Below are positions 39,491-51,966 of a DNA stretch of 64,000 bases, piece by piece (positions within the stretch are counted from its first letter, which is position 1; every line of letters starts with the position of its first letter). Source of the DNA: Purshia tridentata (Eukaryota > Streptophyta > Magnoliopsida > Rosales > Rosaceae); NCBI GenBank assembly GCA_003254885.1, contig QANT01000362.1:1-64000 (forward strand), given 5' to 3'. Made by a program: the position numbers and the translations under genes. The notes beneath the pieces were generated by a model. That model was not told the origin of the DNA. It saw nothing but the letters and a program-made list of their open reading frames with translations, and did no database searches.

Positions 39491-42400
39491 AAGATTATGT
39501 GAAACTACAGGCCGAGGAGAAACTGACTATGAAAATCTAAGTTCAGATTCCATCTGAATTAAAAAAGATTAAGCTATCTTGGGAATCTGCTTCGAACTTC
39601 TCAAAATTTATGATCCTTTTTTGTGTTATTCCCAAAATTATGCAATGATTTGTAACTTGTAAGTACTTAGTAAAAAGGAATTACGTACGTAGATGTACAT
39701 ATATAGGGGTTCAAAAATTTAATTTTATAGTTCACCTTACTCACAAGTCCCAATCTTTCATAACCGGCCAAGATAATAATCAACGAACATAAATAGAAGG
39801 GCTGCAATGTAATTTATTATCCGATTTGAGGAATAATAACCAAAATGTACTGATAGTGACCTTTAAACTACTACTTGTCTAAGGTTTTTTTTTTTTTAAG
39901 TGATATATATAAGGAGTAAGGAGTATGACATATTTTCTTTTCTATTTTTAACTTGAAAGGTAGTTTAACTTTTTCAAATGCAAAAATATAACATGGCTAG
40001 CTTGAATGTTTTGGTGAACAAATTAAAGTCTCCTTTTTGATCGCGCGCCCACCCACATTTATATATTAATCCAACTGAAATTAACCACCATTCCGGCCAA
40101 GTCAACCCAGTGCTTTTGAAGAAACCTATAGTCATGTAGAAATAAATTTAAAGAACAAAATTGTGCTCTATCGATCAGGATGCTAATTAATTAGTTTAGA
40201 AGAACCTTTTTACCTATAATTAATTAAGTACTTGATCACTGATCAAAAAGCCCATGATGTGAAAAGATCGATCATGATCATATATATGATTACTACCATA
40301 TATACTTTCCATTAAAGAAAGGTTTAATTAATTAAGTCTTCAAAAAATTATATTACAAAAGAGAGAAGTCATAGATATATATATATAACCTAAAAATATA
40401 AATTCAATCACTTTTATTATAATGCACAAATTAGTAATCTTTACTATTATAAAGCCAATAGAGGAATTTGATGTTACAGGCTTTACCAATTATTTATTTG
40501 CTCAAACAAGATTAAAAAGTTAAATTAAACTCACTTAATAAAATTAAAGGCACAAATGTAAAATTAAGTCATTAAAAAAACTAAGAATAAAAACAAAAAC
40601 ACCCCACCTCCTTATTAGATAGAGAAAATAGAGAGTTATAGAATAGTTAAAATTTTCAAATTTTATAATTAAAAAATTTTATTTACATATGCTAGCATCG
40701 GCCAAAGTTTAGTATTTAATAATGGTGTTATACTTCCTAAAACATTTCTCACCCGCCAGTAAAATTAATTATTTATTATATGGGCGTGGACCCTATCTTA
40801 GACTATAGTGTACGTCATCAATTAATTTTGGTGTGAAGTAGAAGCTAGCTAGCTAGGGCAATTAAAAAGCGGCAAAAGTCAAAAGTGTCCCGACGAGTAA
40901 AATTTATATCTTCGTTGACAATAGAGAAGGAGACAAATAGATATTGCACGCAAAAGCTTGAATCACTAATTCACTATATATGGTTGGGGTGCTGGTGGAG
41001 CAACAAAGCCAACAACTTACTAAAAGATATCTACTTTTAACGTTTGACAGACATCCAATTATATCCGCCCAAAGTTTTCACTCAGAGATCAACTACTCCT
41101 GATTTTTACAATTAAACTGTCTTCGAAACATGTAGAAAGATGAATAGGTCCATTTATTTTATCTGCAACATCTGCAACACAAATCTTCAAGAAAGGAACT
41201 TAATTAATTATTTAATTCTTAATTACTACAAGTAGTTAGGCACCAAGCATTCAAGGGAAGTTAATAAGATAAATTATTAGTGTTGCTTGATGAGTTTAAT
41301 TATAATCGATATCACATTGGTGGTTGTTGCATGCATGTGATGATCGATATAGTTTGTGTAAGTTTGTAGGCTTATGGCTCGAAAGAGTAAGCAATATCAT
41401 AAACCTTGACCAAGCAGAAGGGGTATATGTATGCATGACTGCGTGTGGGCTACCTAGTAGTTCTATCTACCATTCAATATCATCAATTACTAGGTGTACA
41501 TAACTTACTAAATATTAAATTTACTTAAATTAAACTAGCTACTAATAATACCTATTTCTCAGAAGCCTTTATATACCTATTCAATATTTCAATGTATTTA
41601 TTCTTTCTTTCTTTAATTTTAGAGAAGGGATTTGAATTCAGAACTTTTTTATTGAAGCTAGGTGAATGTTTTTAACTACTAAAGCTCCAAGTTTTTACCA
41701 GTTAATTTTGTTTTTTGAATTTCTAACTAATTTTCAAATTAGTTTGAATCGGTTTTATAAGATAAAGAATATTCTTCTCTCTATAAAAAAATAATAAAGA
41801 AGGACAAACTATATGTTTTTTTTTGTTTTTTTTACCAGTGAGGACAAACTATAAGTTTATATCCGGACCGGACCAAGCCCAATAAAAGGGAAAAGGACAA
41901 ATCAACTTTATAGTTTATACATCGTACCATCACGTGGGGTACTAAACAGTCATGGGCCAACCCAATTGCATTTAATAGGCTATGCTTAGGCCTTGATTTT
42001 TGAAAAAGGGAAGGGGCTAACTAAACTTAAGCCCAGGTCCCGCTGCTCTCTTCAAATTTTTAGTACAAGGCTTGGTAAAGCGTTTGTCAAGTGAACAACC
42101 TCTTGCACTTTATATATATATATATATAGGTTTGTTTCACTGTGTGTTCGACCCAGAATTATCGTTATATCTTCTACCACACAACAGAAAAAGACTTGAC
42201 TACATTATAATTTCAAAGTAATCTGGTATATTATATATACCTCGACTATTCCAGTCATGAACTTAAACCCTTAATTAATACAGTAGCATAGCTGAGACGA
42301 TATATCAGAGACTGATCTTATATATTCTCTTCTATCTGTCTCCGATCTCAATGATAATTCAATGTAACTATGAGTCTCCGTTTGTTCTTCCTCTTTGAAA

Positions 42401-45400
42401 AATTTAATCTGGGATTTATAGTTGAGATATATAAATGGAAAGTTAGTTGCCCTAACTGATTGCTTGGTTGGTTGAACTCCAAAAAATTTTCGATCTTCTT
42501 CATGTACAAGAAAATTTTGCTTTTTTTCTTGATTCATTTGTTTAAAATGGATGAGCAAGTAATAATATGGGAGTTTCGAATGTTCGATCAGATGATTTGT
42601 TGGTATTGATTTGTGCTAGATGACCATCCATTATTCAAGAAGCATGGCACATACCGCTGAATTATCATTGAGATATTTTTGGTAGGTGGTAGCCAGCTAG
42701 CTATATATAGGGAGGCACTATATATAGTACCCAGGAAATAGTGTTTAAAATAAGTTATATATAGAAGGAATATACATTGGATTAATTAATTATATATGAC
42801 GGGTCACTACTATACAGCTAGATTAATCAATAGCTTAATTTTGTGAATTGCTAATGTTATTACGTACCAGGGCAGCAAGTCCTACACATAGAACATATAT
42901 AGCTGGCTAGCCAGATCCTTCCCTATAAAGTAGGAGAGGAGGCCTACATATTAAAATGGAACTACATGGCCTCGTTTTATACATATAATTGAATTTTATA
43001 TAATAAATGGCTAATTCATGTGTATGTAAAAAATAACATGAAATATGTGATATTTCTTGATCAAAGGAAGAATTAAGATGAGAATAAGATCGATGGATTA
43101 TTTATAAGAGAAAACTTATTTCCACTAAACCCACCATTTTTTAGGAAATTTAAAGGGATAATTAAGTTTCTTCATATGATTAATCCAAATTCTTCTTTCA
43201 AATTAAAAACATATTATACAGATCAATTTACTAATTATCCTATCCAATTTAATCATATACATTAAACGAGGCTATATATGTGTGTGTGTATGTAGCCTTA
43301 TATATTGATCAACTATCCTTTCAATCTTTAATCCAAGTAATAACACTAGTCATATATATAATCTCTTATGATTAATGAAGAGCTCTAGCAATTAATATAT
43401 ATATTATTAATGAGCTAGAGAGCTAGGTAGGGTTCAACATCAATATTTTGGTCGTATATATGGAGGGTAGGTAGGACAAAATATAACCATACTTCAAAAT
43501 AATTAATATAAATCAACACACACACACACACCCCTATGAAATTCCATCTACCCTCGATCGTTCATTGATCAGTCATCAGCCCCCACCCTCCTCATATATC
43601 CCACTCTCAAACACAAAAACAGACACATGCACACACCTGAAGGTCAATGTTAACTATAGATCGACTAGTGTGATACTGATAGATAGGTAACACATGCATG
43701 CATTATCCATTTATCTTTCACCGGCTAGCCGGTATATATAAAAGGCATCTGGAGTATCCAGAACATCGATATCTCAAGTCGATCTCCTTATAAATATATC
43801 GACCTGTCTTCTTCACAATTTCTGTGTCTTCTCTTCAATTTCCACAAATCATTCCTGTACGTTGATGCAATGTCGATCTGTATATATCGGTGAGTGATTT
43901 CCATGCTAACCTTGTCAACTGAACAGTCTCTTGCACCTTATATCTTTATCTCGTTGTCTGTTCGACCTTGATCAATTAACTTCAATATATACATATATGC
44001 TTGCTACGTACCTACTTAATTCTGCTTTCTCTCTCGATCTCTCTCTTTAACACAAACACTAGTTATTTGTAATTAATAATCTCTTGTTTTTCGACAGTAC
44101 GTACATATTATTAGGAATTGCTAGCTAGATCTTGCTAATTAACATTAATATTGAGCCTTAATTCTCATCTCCATTCCTTAAACATTTTCTTAATTAATTG
44201 TTAAAATGGTAAATATTCTAATAACTGCCTGGCTATTTTTCCTATGTATTATGTAGTAGAAATTAATCCTCTGCATATACAGACCATCCTCTCGATCCTG
44301 TGATTTGATCTTCAATCTTGTTTGTCTGTCCACATTATATATAATTCGCTTGTCTTATTAAGACAAAACCATTGAGGCAATAATATATAGTGGTAGGTAG
44401 GACCAGTTGCATGATTTAAAGTGGCCATGGAAGAATTTCAAATGGAGTACTCGTATACTTAGTACATTTTGTTTGTAAGTACAAATTAATTAATTGGCCC
44501 AGGCCCCACCATATATATATACAAGATCATGTAGTATATATAGCTACTATAAATGGGAAGGATTAATGTTTTGTACATATATAATTATATATTGCGGGGG
44601 CTCAAATAAAGCACACTTTTGTTTTTTATTGAATCATAATATATAATTGGAAAATTAAGAAAATAAATGATTAACGATCAATCGATCAAGGTCAAACAGG
44701 CAACAAAGTTGAGGTATTAGTGAGAACTGTTTGTTTGACGAGGCTTTGTATGGACATCAATTACCTCCTCATGATCATCCTCGTCGATCGATCGGACACA
44801 AACGACTGGTCCCACGCAGGTATATATGTCATTTCACTCATCTCTCTCTCGATCTCTTATGAAAGAAAGTACGTATCGTACGTACAGCCAAGAACTGACT
44901 GGTGATGAATTGGTGAAGCCAATTAACTAGCCTATTTCTGCCGCGTGCATTAAGGCTAGTTTGAGCACTAGCGAATCTATCGATGATCGATAATGATGAA
45001 CAGGACAGGAAGGGCCACAAGCAGCTTATCGACCTCAGTGGCATATATTGATCTGCAAAGACAACCGAAATTCCCCAAATAGCCGACACAACGGAATTAT
45101 GATTTTTTGCGAGCTTGAGAACAAGGTTGGTCCTCAAGCTTGAGGACCCAAGCATTGTCCTTATCAAATTAAGTCATTTCGTTTAATTAGTATATATGTA
45201 CTACTGTACTTTAATTTTTAAGTACTACACAGTCAGGCCACTGTAATTTAATTTTAAGTACTAGTCAGGCTATCCCTTTAGCTTGTCATCGCTTTGTATT
45301 GTTGAGAAGAAAATAGAATCTCTGAGAAAGATAAAGAGACAGAGATGATAGAATTGGGTTAGCTGAGAGAGAAATGAGTTTGTAATTTAGGGTTTATCTC

Positions 45401-46153
45401 TAATGGATAGGATGGAATTGATGTTAATTTTGTTTACTTGTTTTCTAAATCAATATGTTCACGAATACAAAATTAAAAAAAAAATAAAAATGAAATGTTC
45501 ACTTTTATTATTTTGTACATGGAATAAATTAACTGAAATTTCATCCACACATTGCATTTTAGACTTTAAAATTTCATTGGGCCACAGGCCTCAAGGCCCT
45601 CAACTCAAGCTAGCTGTATGGGTGAGGTGAGATGGCCGGTAGATTCCAGCTAGCGAGTGTGGGCACGAGAGGGTGACTGCTCAATAAATCACCCTCTCCA
45701 TGAGCACGAGCACGAGCACAAACACGAACACGACAACAAGTACATATTGTTTTTCCTTCCTTATTTTATAACTAATTTTGCAACACACCAATTAATTCTA
45801 GATTAAATTCCAACACAGATGAGCAAGCAAGCAGATCAACATATATTCAAGCACCCTGAAAGAAATGAACTTACAAGTTACAACAAAGACTTTATTTACT
45901 TTTATCCAAAAGGAAAATAAAAACAAATATATATATATATATATAAATAGGAAACTTAAAATACATATTTGAGAGTATACTCCAACCCCAGGGAGCTAGA
46001 AAGTACAAACATACAATACAACATGCATATATTACATAATGATAAGATGAAAGCTTTAATTAAGACACTCTAATAAAAGACACAGTAATTAACAAGACCC
46101 TCCATTTATTAACTCTTGGTATTGGACAACTATATAATATATAATATATTGTT

Positions 46154-47990
46154 TCAACGCCTTTTGTTTGCTGGCTCCTTCTGGGAGTTGAAGTAGACGG
46201 TGGAAACAGGCAAGCCCAAGTCAAGTTGGGCAGCAAAATAGCGTGTGTTGAAGTGGGCACGAGAGGGTGGCTGCTCCACCAGCCCTATTGGAGCCTTTTG
46301 ATGAAACAGCACCAGAATGTAGCGGTGAATTCCCACCGGTGGCCGCGGACCCACGTACGCCACAATCTCTTTCCCTGCCAACAACAACTACCTCATCATT
46401 TTTAAATTATAATTCTAATTATAATTTATATCAATTTATATTTTTCAAATATAATATTCTTAAATATACACACACATATATATATATATAATATAAATAA
46501 ATTAATAATAGCATGTAAGACCGAAATATTACTCCATCTATATAAAATTAACATGCAAGCGCGATATATGGCTGGCGGTTACCACATCGACAAGGAAACC
46601 TTGACAAGTGGCACATACGTGTCAGGAAGATCTCTAGGTGCTCTATGGATTAACACGTGTCCTCTTTGCTACACAGCTAGCTAGCGACAAAAACACTATT
46701 TATGAAGAAATTTAATAATTATTATTTTCTAAATTTGAATATATAATTGTAATATATAATGATAAAATTGCTAATTTTGTTAAAAGTAGAGAAATTCAAT
46801 AAAAAAATTTAAAAGAGAGACAAATTTATCAGAGGAATGATGCAACGCATGACACGTGGGTATGCAATTTGCGGCTAGTGACAGATGTTTAAGGGTTATA
46901 GGAGAGCATATCATATTTTTTTAGAAAATATATGAGCCCTGAAGATCTTCTTCATTTTCAGGACTTCAGAGTTCATCTGAAAACATACGATGGAGGCCAA
47001 ACATGCATGTTGATTAATTCGCCTGGAAATGAGCGTTGCCAGAGATTCTCTATAGCTTTGGCGCCTATGAATTATTGAGAATGGAATACTGGTTTGTTTT
47101 TTGCACCGACTTTTTAACATATACAAATGTGTATATATAGCATTAATTTGTATCAAACTTACAACTGAAGTATTAGAATGTAATATAATCATTACTATAA
47201 ATATAAATTGGATGAATAGATTTATTTAATGTTAAGTTGAACTGTATAATATTCTTGAGAGCCTTAATTTAATTTGTCACAGTGTTGCATGAATTACTAT
47301 AAATATAAATTGGATGAATAGATTTATTTAATGTTAAGTTGAACTGTATAATATTCTGGAGAGCCTTAATTTAATTTGTCACAGTGTTGCATGCATGCAA
47401 ATTAAGCTGCAACAAAAAATTAGAGAGATTTTGATTAATTTAGAATTACCTCTAACAGCACTTGTTCCTCCAGGGATGTCAGACACGATCCTGATCAAAA
47501 TCACAAACAAAATTAAGAAGATTAATTAAAGAAAATTCAACGAAAATTAAACCAGGCAAGGTAAGTAATTACTGACCAATGGACCCACTCCCTCATGCTT
47601 GGTTCACTCGGACTCGGAGCATCCGGGTCAGTCATCACCTGCATGATCCAACCATATATTAGGCTCGATCATCATGTGAAACATACAAATTTAAACATAA
47701 ATACTCATGCATGCAAATGATCGATCATTTGAGACACACATATACACACACAAGGGTTAAAGATACACAAAGACAGAGAGGGAGTGAGAGCAGACCAGCG
47801 TGTAGAGCTCGCCGGGGTGACCGGAGACGGTGACCTTGGGAGGGTTGATGGCAATGGAAGGTTTGATATCACAGCCATTGGTGACATGCTTTGAACCAAA
47901 GTAGACAGACACGTTGACTGAGGGCACAAACATGTCCACCACATCACCAATCACGCGGCCAACAACAAGAGGATCAACAGAGGCACCCAT
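46154..47990 (-). CDS. MFT: MOTHER OF FT AND TFL1 (MFT), PEBP family, 4 exons
   Basis: MFT is a phosphatidylethanolamine-binding-protein regulator that controls seed dormancy and germination downstream of ABA and GA in Arabidopsis and cereals. Exons on the minus strand read 47796-47990, 47577-47638 (62 nt), 47450-47490 (41 nt) and 46154-46374, giving 172 aa. The 62 and 41 nt middle exons are the hallmark of the FT/TFL1 family. The protein begins [21 protein letters not shown] and contains [18 protein letters not shown]. The position that is Tyr in FT and His in TFL1 is Trp here, as in [13 protein letters not shown] and the C-terminal [11 protein letters not shown] agree. The promoter carries an ABRE/G-box and an RY-like motif. 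Intron 3 contains a recent 102-base tandem duplication. Confidence 0.96.
47191..47394. repeat. 102 bp tandem duplication in MFT intron 3
   Basis: The unit from ATTACTATAAATATAAATTG to GTCACAGTGTTGCATGA is present at 47191-47292 and 47293-47394 with very few differences (for example ATTCTTGAG against ATTCTGGAG). It lies wholly in the intron. Confidence 0.9.
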
Positions 47991-48084
47991 GAGAAAAATG
48001 ATTTGAAAGAGCTAGCAAAGTAATTAAAACAGAGAGCTAGAGGAAGAAGCAAATCTGTGTGCAGTGGGCAGAGTTAGAGTAGGG

Positions 48085-48092
48085 TTTATATA
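48085..48092 (-). promoter_or_regulatory. TATA box of MFT
   Basis: On the minus strand this reads TATATAAA, about 95 bases before the ATG, leaving a short leader. Confidence 0.65.
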
Positions 48093-48142
48093 GGAGTGTG
48101 AAAAAGTGAATGGGGTTCTTGGAGCCTGTGTAATCTATGGTA

Positions 48143-48190
48143 CATGCATAGGCCATCAAAAAGCATCGAAAAGCAGAGACCAACACGTGT
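48143..48190 (-). promoter_or_regulatory. RY-like element and ABRE/G-box upstream of MFT
   Basis: CATGCA at 48143-48148 is the core of the RY element bound by B3 factors such as ABI3. ACACGTGT at 48183-48190 is a palindromic G-box/ABRE of the kind bound by ABI5-class bZIPs. Both lie within 100 bases of the TATA box. Regulation of MFT by ABI3 and ABI5 is known from Arabidopsis; binding here is inferred. Confidence 0.5.
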
Positions 48191-49009
48191 CCGCCCACTC
48201 TAGAGCTGAAACCACTATCCCTTTGTTTCCTTGTTCCAGATGGCCTCATCTTCGCCGTCCGTTACGACTCACCACCTTACAGATGTATTAGAGCAACCCA
48301 AGAGTTACAGGCCTTCATGCAACTCGAGATAAGCATGAATTCGGGTCACTACAAACAACCCTTGTGGAGCCCCCACAGGAAAAATCAGCGATTTCTCGAC
48401 TAGGGTACAGGTTGCAATTGTGAGGCTTAGTGCACTGCAGCATAGCCTTGTTTGTAACTCTAACTGGCTGTGGTTTTGTCTTTAGTTTATTGTGCATTGT
48501 CTCCTTTAGGGGTTGTTGAACGGGTGATAAAAACTTGCGTCAGCTCGACCTGATCAAAAGATTCTCTTTGAAAGTGTTTTAGTGTGTGTGCACTTCGTGT
48601 GCAATTCTCTGTGTGAAAATGTTTCAGAAACCACTGATTATATCGATCAGTACTCATGGGAATTGAGAAGTTTTAACTTATTTTAGCTGACAGATAATGT
48701 GTAAGCTCGAGTGGTCCAAAGCAGATATATATATATATATTGCACCAAATTACTTCCATTTTCACAAATGGAGCCCCATCTCCTCTGTCAATAGGGCCTA
48801 ATATTTACTTCCTAAATACCAATGGGTGCAGGTCATATATATATAGTAGTGAATATATTACATACCAACTTTCGATGTGGAGGCCCGCGACCTTACTGGC
48901 CATAATTTGCTTCAAGCCGGTGAAAGGTGGGGACGGGCCATGGGATCTGCAAAGGGGGGAGCTATATATATATAGGAGATCCGGACTATTAGACAACTAC
49001 TATGTTCTA

Positions 49010-49200
49010 AAAAATTAAACTGTTAGGAAATGAGCCAACAATATATAGCAAGCTAGTGTGCAACTTCTCAACTTATACGTGGAGAGCAGACAATCCATGA
49101 TTAAACCTTCTACAAACAAGACTCTAATACCATGTTAAACAATTACTGTATGTACTTCAAAATTTAAACTGTTAAAAAAATTGACCAACAATATATATCA
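49010..49200 (-). repeat. Possible fossil fragment of a Ty1-copia-type LTR element
   Basis: CTCTAATACCATGTTAAAC, read on the minus strand, resembles the end of an LTR followed by a primer-binding site for initiator Met tRNA. Related short motifs (TTAAACTGTTA...CCAACAATATATA) flank it on both sides. No gag or pol frame is present. At most this is an old, broken fragment. Confidence 0.25.
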
Positions 49201-50305
49201 ACTTAACAAAGATAGTTTTTATTTTTTATTTTATTTTATCTCTTTACTTTTAATTGAATAAATATTTTCAGGAACATTTTATTCATTTTGCTTAAGGGTA
49301 TAATTTTAATAAAAAGAAACCTATGGGTCTCCAGATGGGTGTCAATAGAATCCCACTGAAGAATCAGTAACGGTGGTCCAAGCCCATCAATGATATTTGA
49401 CTGGCCCAAGGATATCGTAGAATAAGGCTTAACATAAGGCCTATTAAGCCATGCAGAAGTATGCTTTTAGTTTAGATTGGCACCTATATCTTAGTATCTT
49501 ACCGGTCCAAATTCTAAATTTTAAAATGCCACTTCTTTTAAATAAATATAATTTTATATAAAACTATTTAAAAAAACAAAATATATAAAAAGTACAGACA
49601 TTTGGTCGTCGCTGGTTATGCTAGACTAAGTTAATACCACAATTTCAACAAACAAAACAATGAAACTTGGCCATGCATGTATATATGTCCTTGAACTTGG
49701 CCCATTCAAGAAAGTATTGAGTTGAAATAGTTTGGCAAAGTTGATTTTCCATAAGATAAAAGAACTTATAATAAAGTTTTTTTTTTTTTTTTTTTGGGTT
49801 TAACTTTTTATAATTTTTTACCTTCTCAATTCNAATAAAGTTTTTTTTTTTTTTTGGGGTCGAACTTATAATAATGTTTCACCTGCTCAAGTCCTTACCT
49901 TCTGCATATTGAATTGAAACCATAGAAAATAAGGCCTCTTGTTGTGGGATGTTGACATTTCATAAATTTCCCGTGAAGAACACAACTGTCACAAAATAAT
50001 GACATAATGCCACCAAACAAGTTACATGCAGCACCCATTATTTGTCCCCTTAAAACAAAGCACCAGTCCCTTTGAGACATGTTAGCATAGGCCCACATGA
50101 TGAGGGGTACTTGTTTTTGGACAGAAATTCTCCCTATTTTCAAAGAATATCACCAAAAACTTACAATTCTTGTTGCCCATAATAAAGTATCCAATGCTGC
50201 ATGGCCCAATTGAGCATGGCATTAATGGTAGACCAATTACATAGTACAAGAACTACACAAATCTCATGGACCATGGTTCATAAATTTATGAATGTTGCAA
50301 CCTGC

Positions 50306-51966
50306 TTATCCCTTGACTACTTTTGGTTGGAGTTGGCATAAGGTAAGCTGCATATATAACATACTAATAACTGACATTATGCAGACAGAGATTGAAACTG
50401 CAAGGATATTGGATGAGGAATGATCAGGAATTTCAGACGAATCAACGGCTAGAGGCATTCCATCGCTGTTGAGCGTGCACGATTGAGGATCAGAGCCGTC
50501 GGTGCTTACCATGATAGCCCGGAACACAGATGTAACTGTGTGGATGTAAGCCGTTCGATTCTTAGCAAGGAGCCATGTGAGACCCATCAGCTGACAATCT
50601 TTGTTGTGCATTTTAGTGGTCCTGTCCTCTAATTTGCTTGAATTCAAAGTTTTCTTCTTGTTAAGCTGCAAACAATCAATTTCCACCAATTAGAAGAAGG
50701 AAATGAAAGAGATAGCCATTGATTGGATAAATTAACAGGGGTTTGGTACATGATGTTAATTTACTAACTGGTGGGTGCACCATCAAATCAAATTCATGCT
50801 ACCATAAACTGATACAAATTAAGCCTTAAAGAGTCAGCAATATTCCAAACGAATAAAAGAACCTCATTCCAATTCACAACAACAAGTCATAAATAAATAA
50901 AGTGCCTGGAGTATCTGGGTTTAATAATATGAAGACCTCCTTTGGAATGTAGCCCATTAATCGGTAAATGTCTTGTATTTGTATTTTAAAAGTACTCACT
51001 AATCACTTCTAGTAGTACTAATTATTTACAATTTTATATATCCAGCATGTAATACACTCGCTTCCACGGCGCGTCTAGGGTAAAGAAGAAGCAGAAACAC
51101 TTTACTAATTACAAAACAAGGAAGAAGAAGAAGACCCAGAACAGAAGAAACCCTTATCAGATTCTTATTCTTCTTCCTTCATTTTTGTGTAAATCAAATT
51201 AAAAAAATTGAAGGCCTACTACCACTTACACTAATTAAAAAAGAAAAAAGAAAAAGAGAAATTTATACAAAGGAAGCAAGGAACTCACAAGGTAGAGGCT
51301 GTTCAAGCATTTGGAGCAGCCACCAAGACCAGGAAATCCATTGGCATTGCTACTGCTGCTCAAGCAATCTCTTTCTAATCTCTTCACACTCTCATCCCCA
51401 ACAAGTTTCCCCTTTTGGTTCACTGAAAATGCCTCAGGACAGCTCAAGGGGTGCAATCTTATCCCACAATAACAATACACCACATCACAAGTCTCATTTG
51501 GCTTCATCAGCTCTATTCCCTTAGCTTTCAGTGCCTTCCCCAAGTCCTGCACACAAGTTTCTGAGTCATCCGGCAGCAGTGGCGGGTCATAAGGCGTAGT
51601 GGTATGGCCTGCCACTGCTGGGACCACTCTGCCACCGCTTCTGCCCAGAGCGGTGGCAGAGTAGGCATCATAAAGCCACGCCGCCAACACAGGACAGCAC
51701 CTGCTGCGCTGAAGATCCCCGGTGGCGTCGCCGCCTTTTGGGGCGGTGCACGCGGACTTTATCCCGTGAAAGAGCTCATCAGGGAGCTGTAGTGGGCACC
51801 CGGCTATATCAGATTGCTCTGGGAATGCAGGGATTGTGTCTGGAGGAGATGGGGTTGGCAGGAATGACTGGACCGTGGCCGGGTCTGGATCGGGTAGGCC
51901 TGGGAAGGCGGGCAAGAAAATGGAGAGGAAGCAAATGAAGGGAAAGAGTGATGGGTTTGGGGACAT
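50306..51966 (-). CDS. GPI-anchored protein, At4g28100/At3g18050-like, 2 exons
   Basis: This is a plant-specific secreted protein of unknown function. Exons on the minus strand read 51289-51966 and 50306-50665, giving 345 aa. I chose the ATG at 51966 (MSPNPSLFPFICFLSIFLPAF), which opens directly with a signal peptide; an in-frame ATG 68 codons upstream would bury it. A Pro-rich stretch follows (LPDPDPATVQSFLPTPSPPDTIPAFPEQS). The mature part is Cys-rich, with RCCPVLAAWLYDAYSATAL, NETCDVVYCYCGIRLHPLSC and GFPGLGGCSKCLNSLYLLNKKK. It then has TTKMHNKDCQLMGLTWLLA. The end is hydrophobic (ILAVSISVCIMSVISMLYM), consistent with a GPI-attachment signal near the SSS before it. It should sit on the outer plasma membrane or in the wall. 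Confidence 0.88.

Larger units (their letters stand above)
38797..46153. other. Long AT-rich intergenic region
   Basis: More than 7 kb without a gene I can support. Open frames at 42271-42558 and 44838-45167 (both minus) have no recognisable domain. Simple AT repeats are frequent. A pair of diverged similar segments lies at about 42089-42155 and 43913-43975 (CTCTTGCAC.TTATAT...GTTCGAC). A 20-base perfect palindrome lies at 45129-45148. Regulatory DNA for MYB C or MFT may be included. Confidence 0.5.
47991..50305. other. MFT upstream region and intergenic DNA
   Basis: Beyond the MFT promoter there is no recognised gene. A possible LTR-element fragment lies near 49010-49200. At 49768-49893 a poly-T containing segment of about 65 bases is repeated on either side of an undetermined base at 49833. 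Confidence 0.5.

Noticed and set aside
42271-42558. 95-codon open frame on the minus strand
   Set aside because: No family resemblance, low-complexity composition and no promoter or splice context.
44838-45167. 109-codon open frame on the minus strand
   Set aside because: It has no recognisable domain, lies in AT-rich non-genic DNA and crosses the palindrome at 45129. Chance is more likely.
49010-49200. Complete LTR retrotransposon
   Set aside because: Only a primer-binding-site-like motif and short LTR-like words were seen. No paired ends or coding parts, so I list it only as a doubtful fragment.
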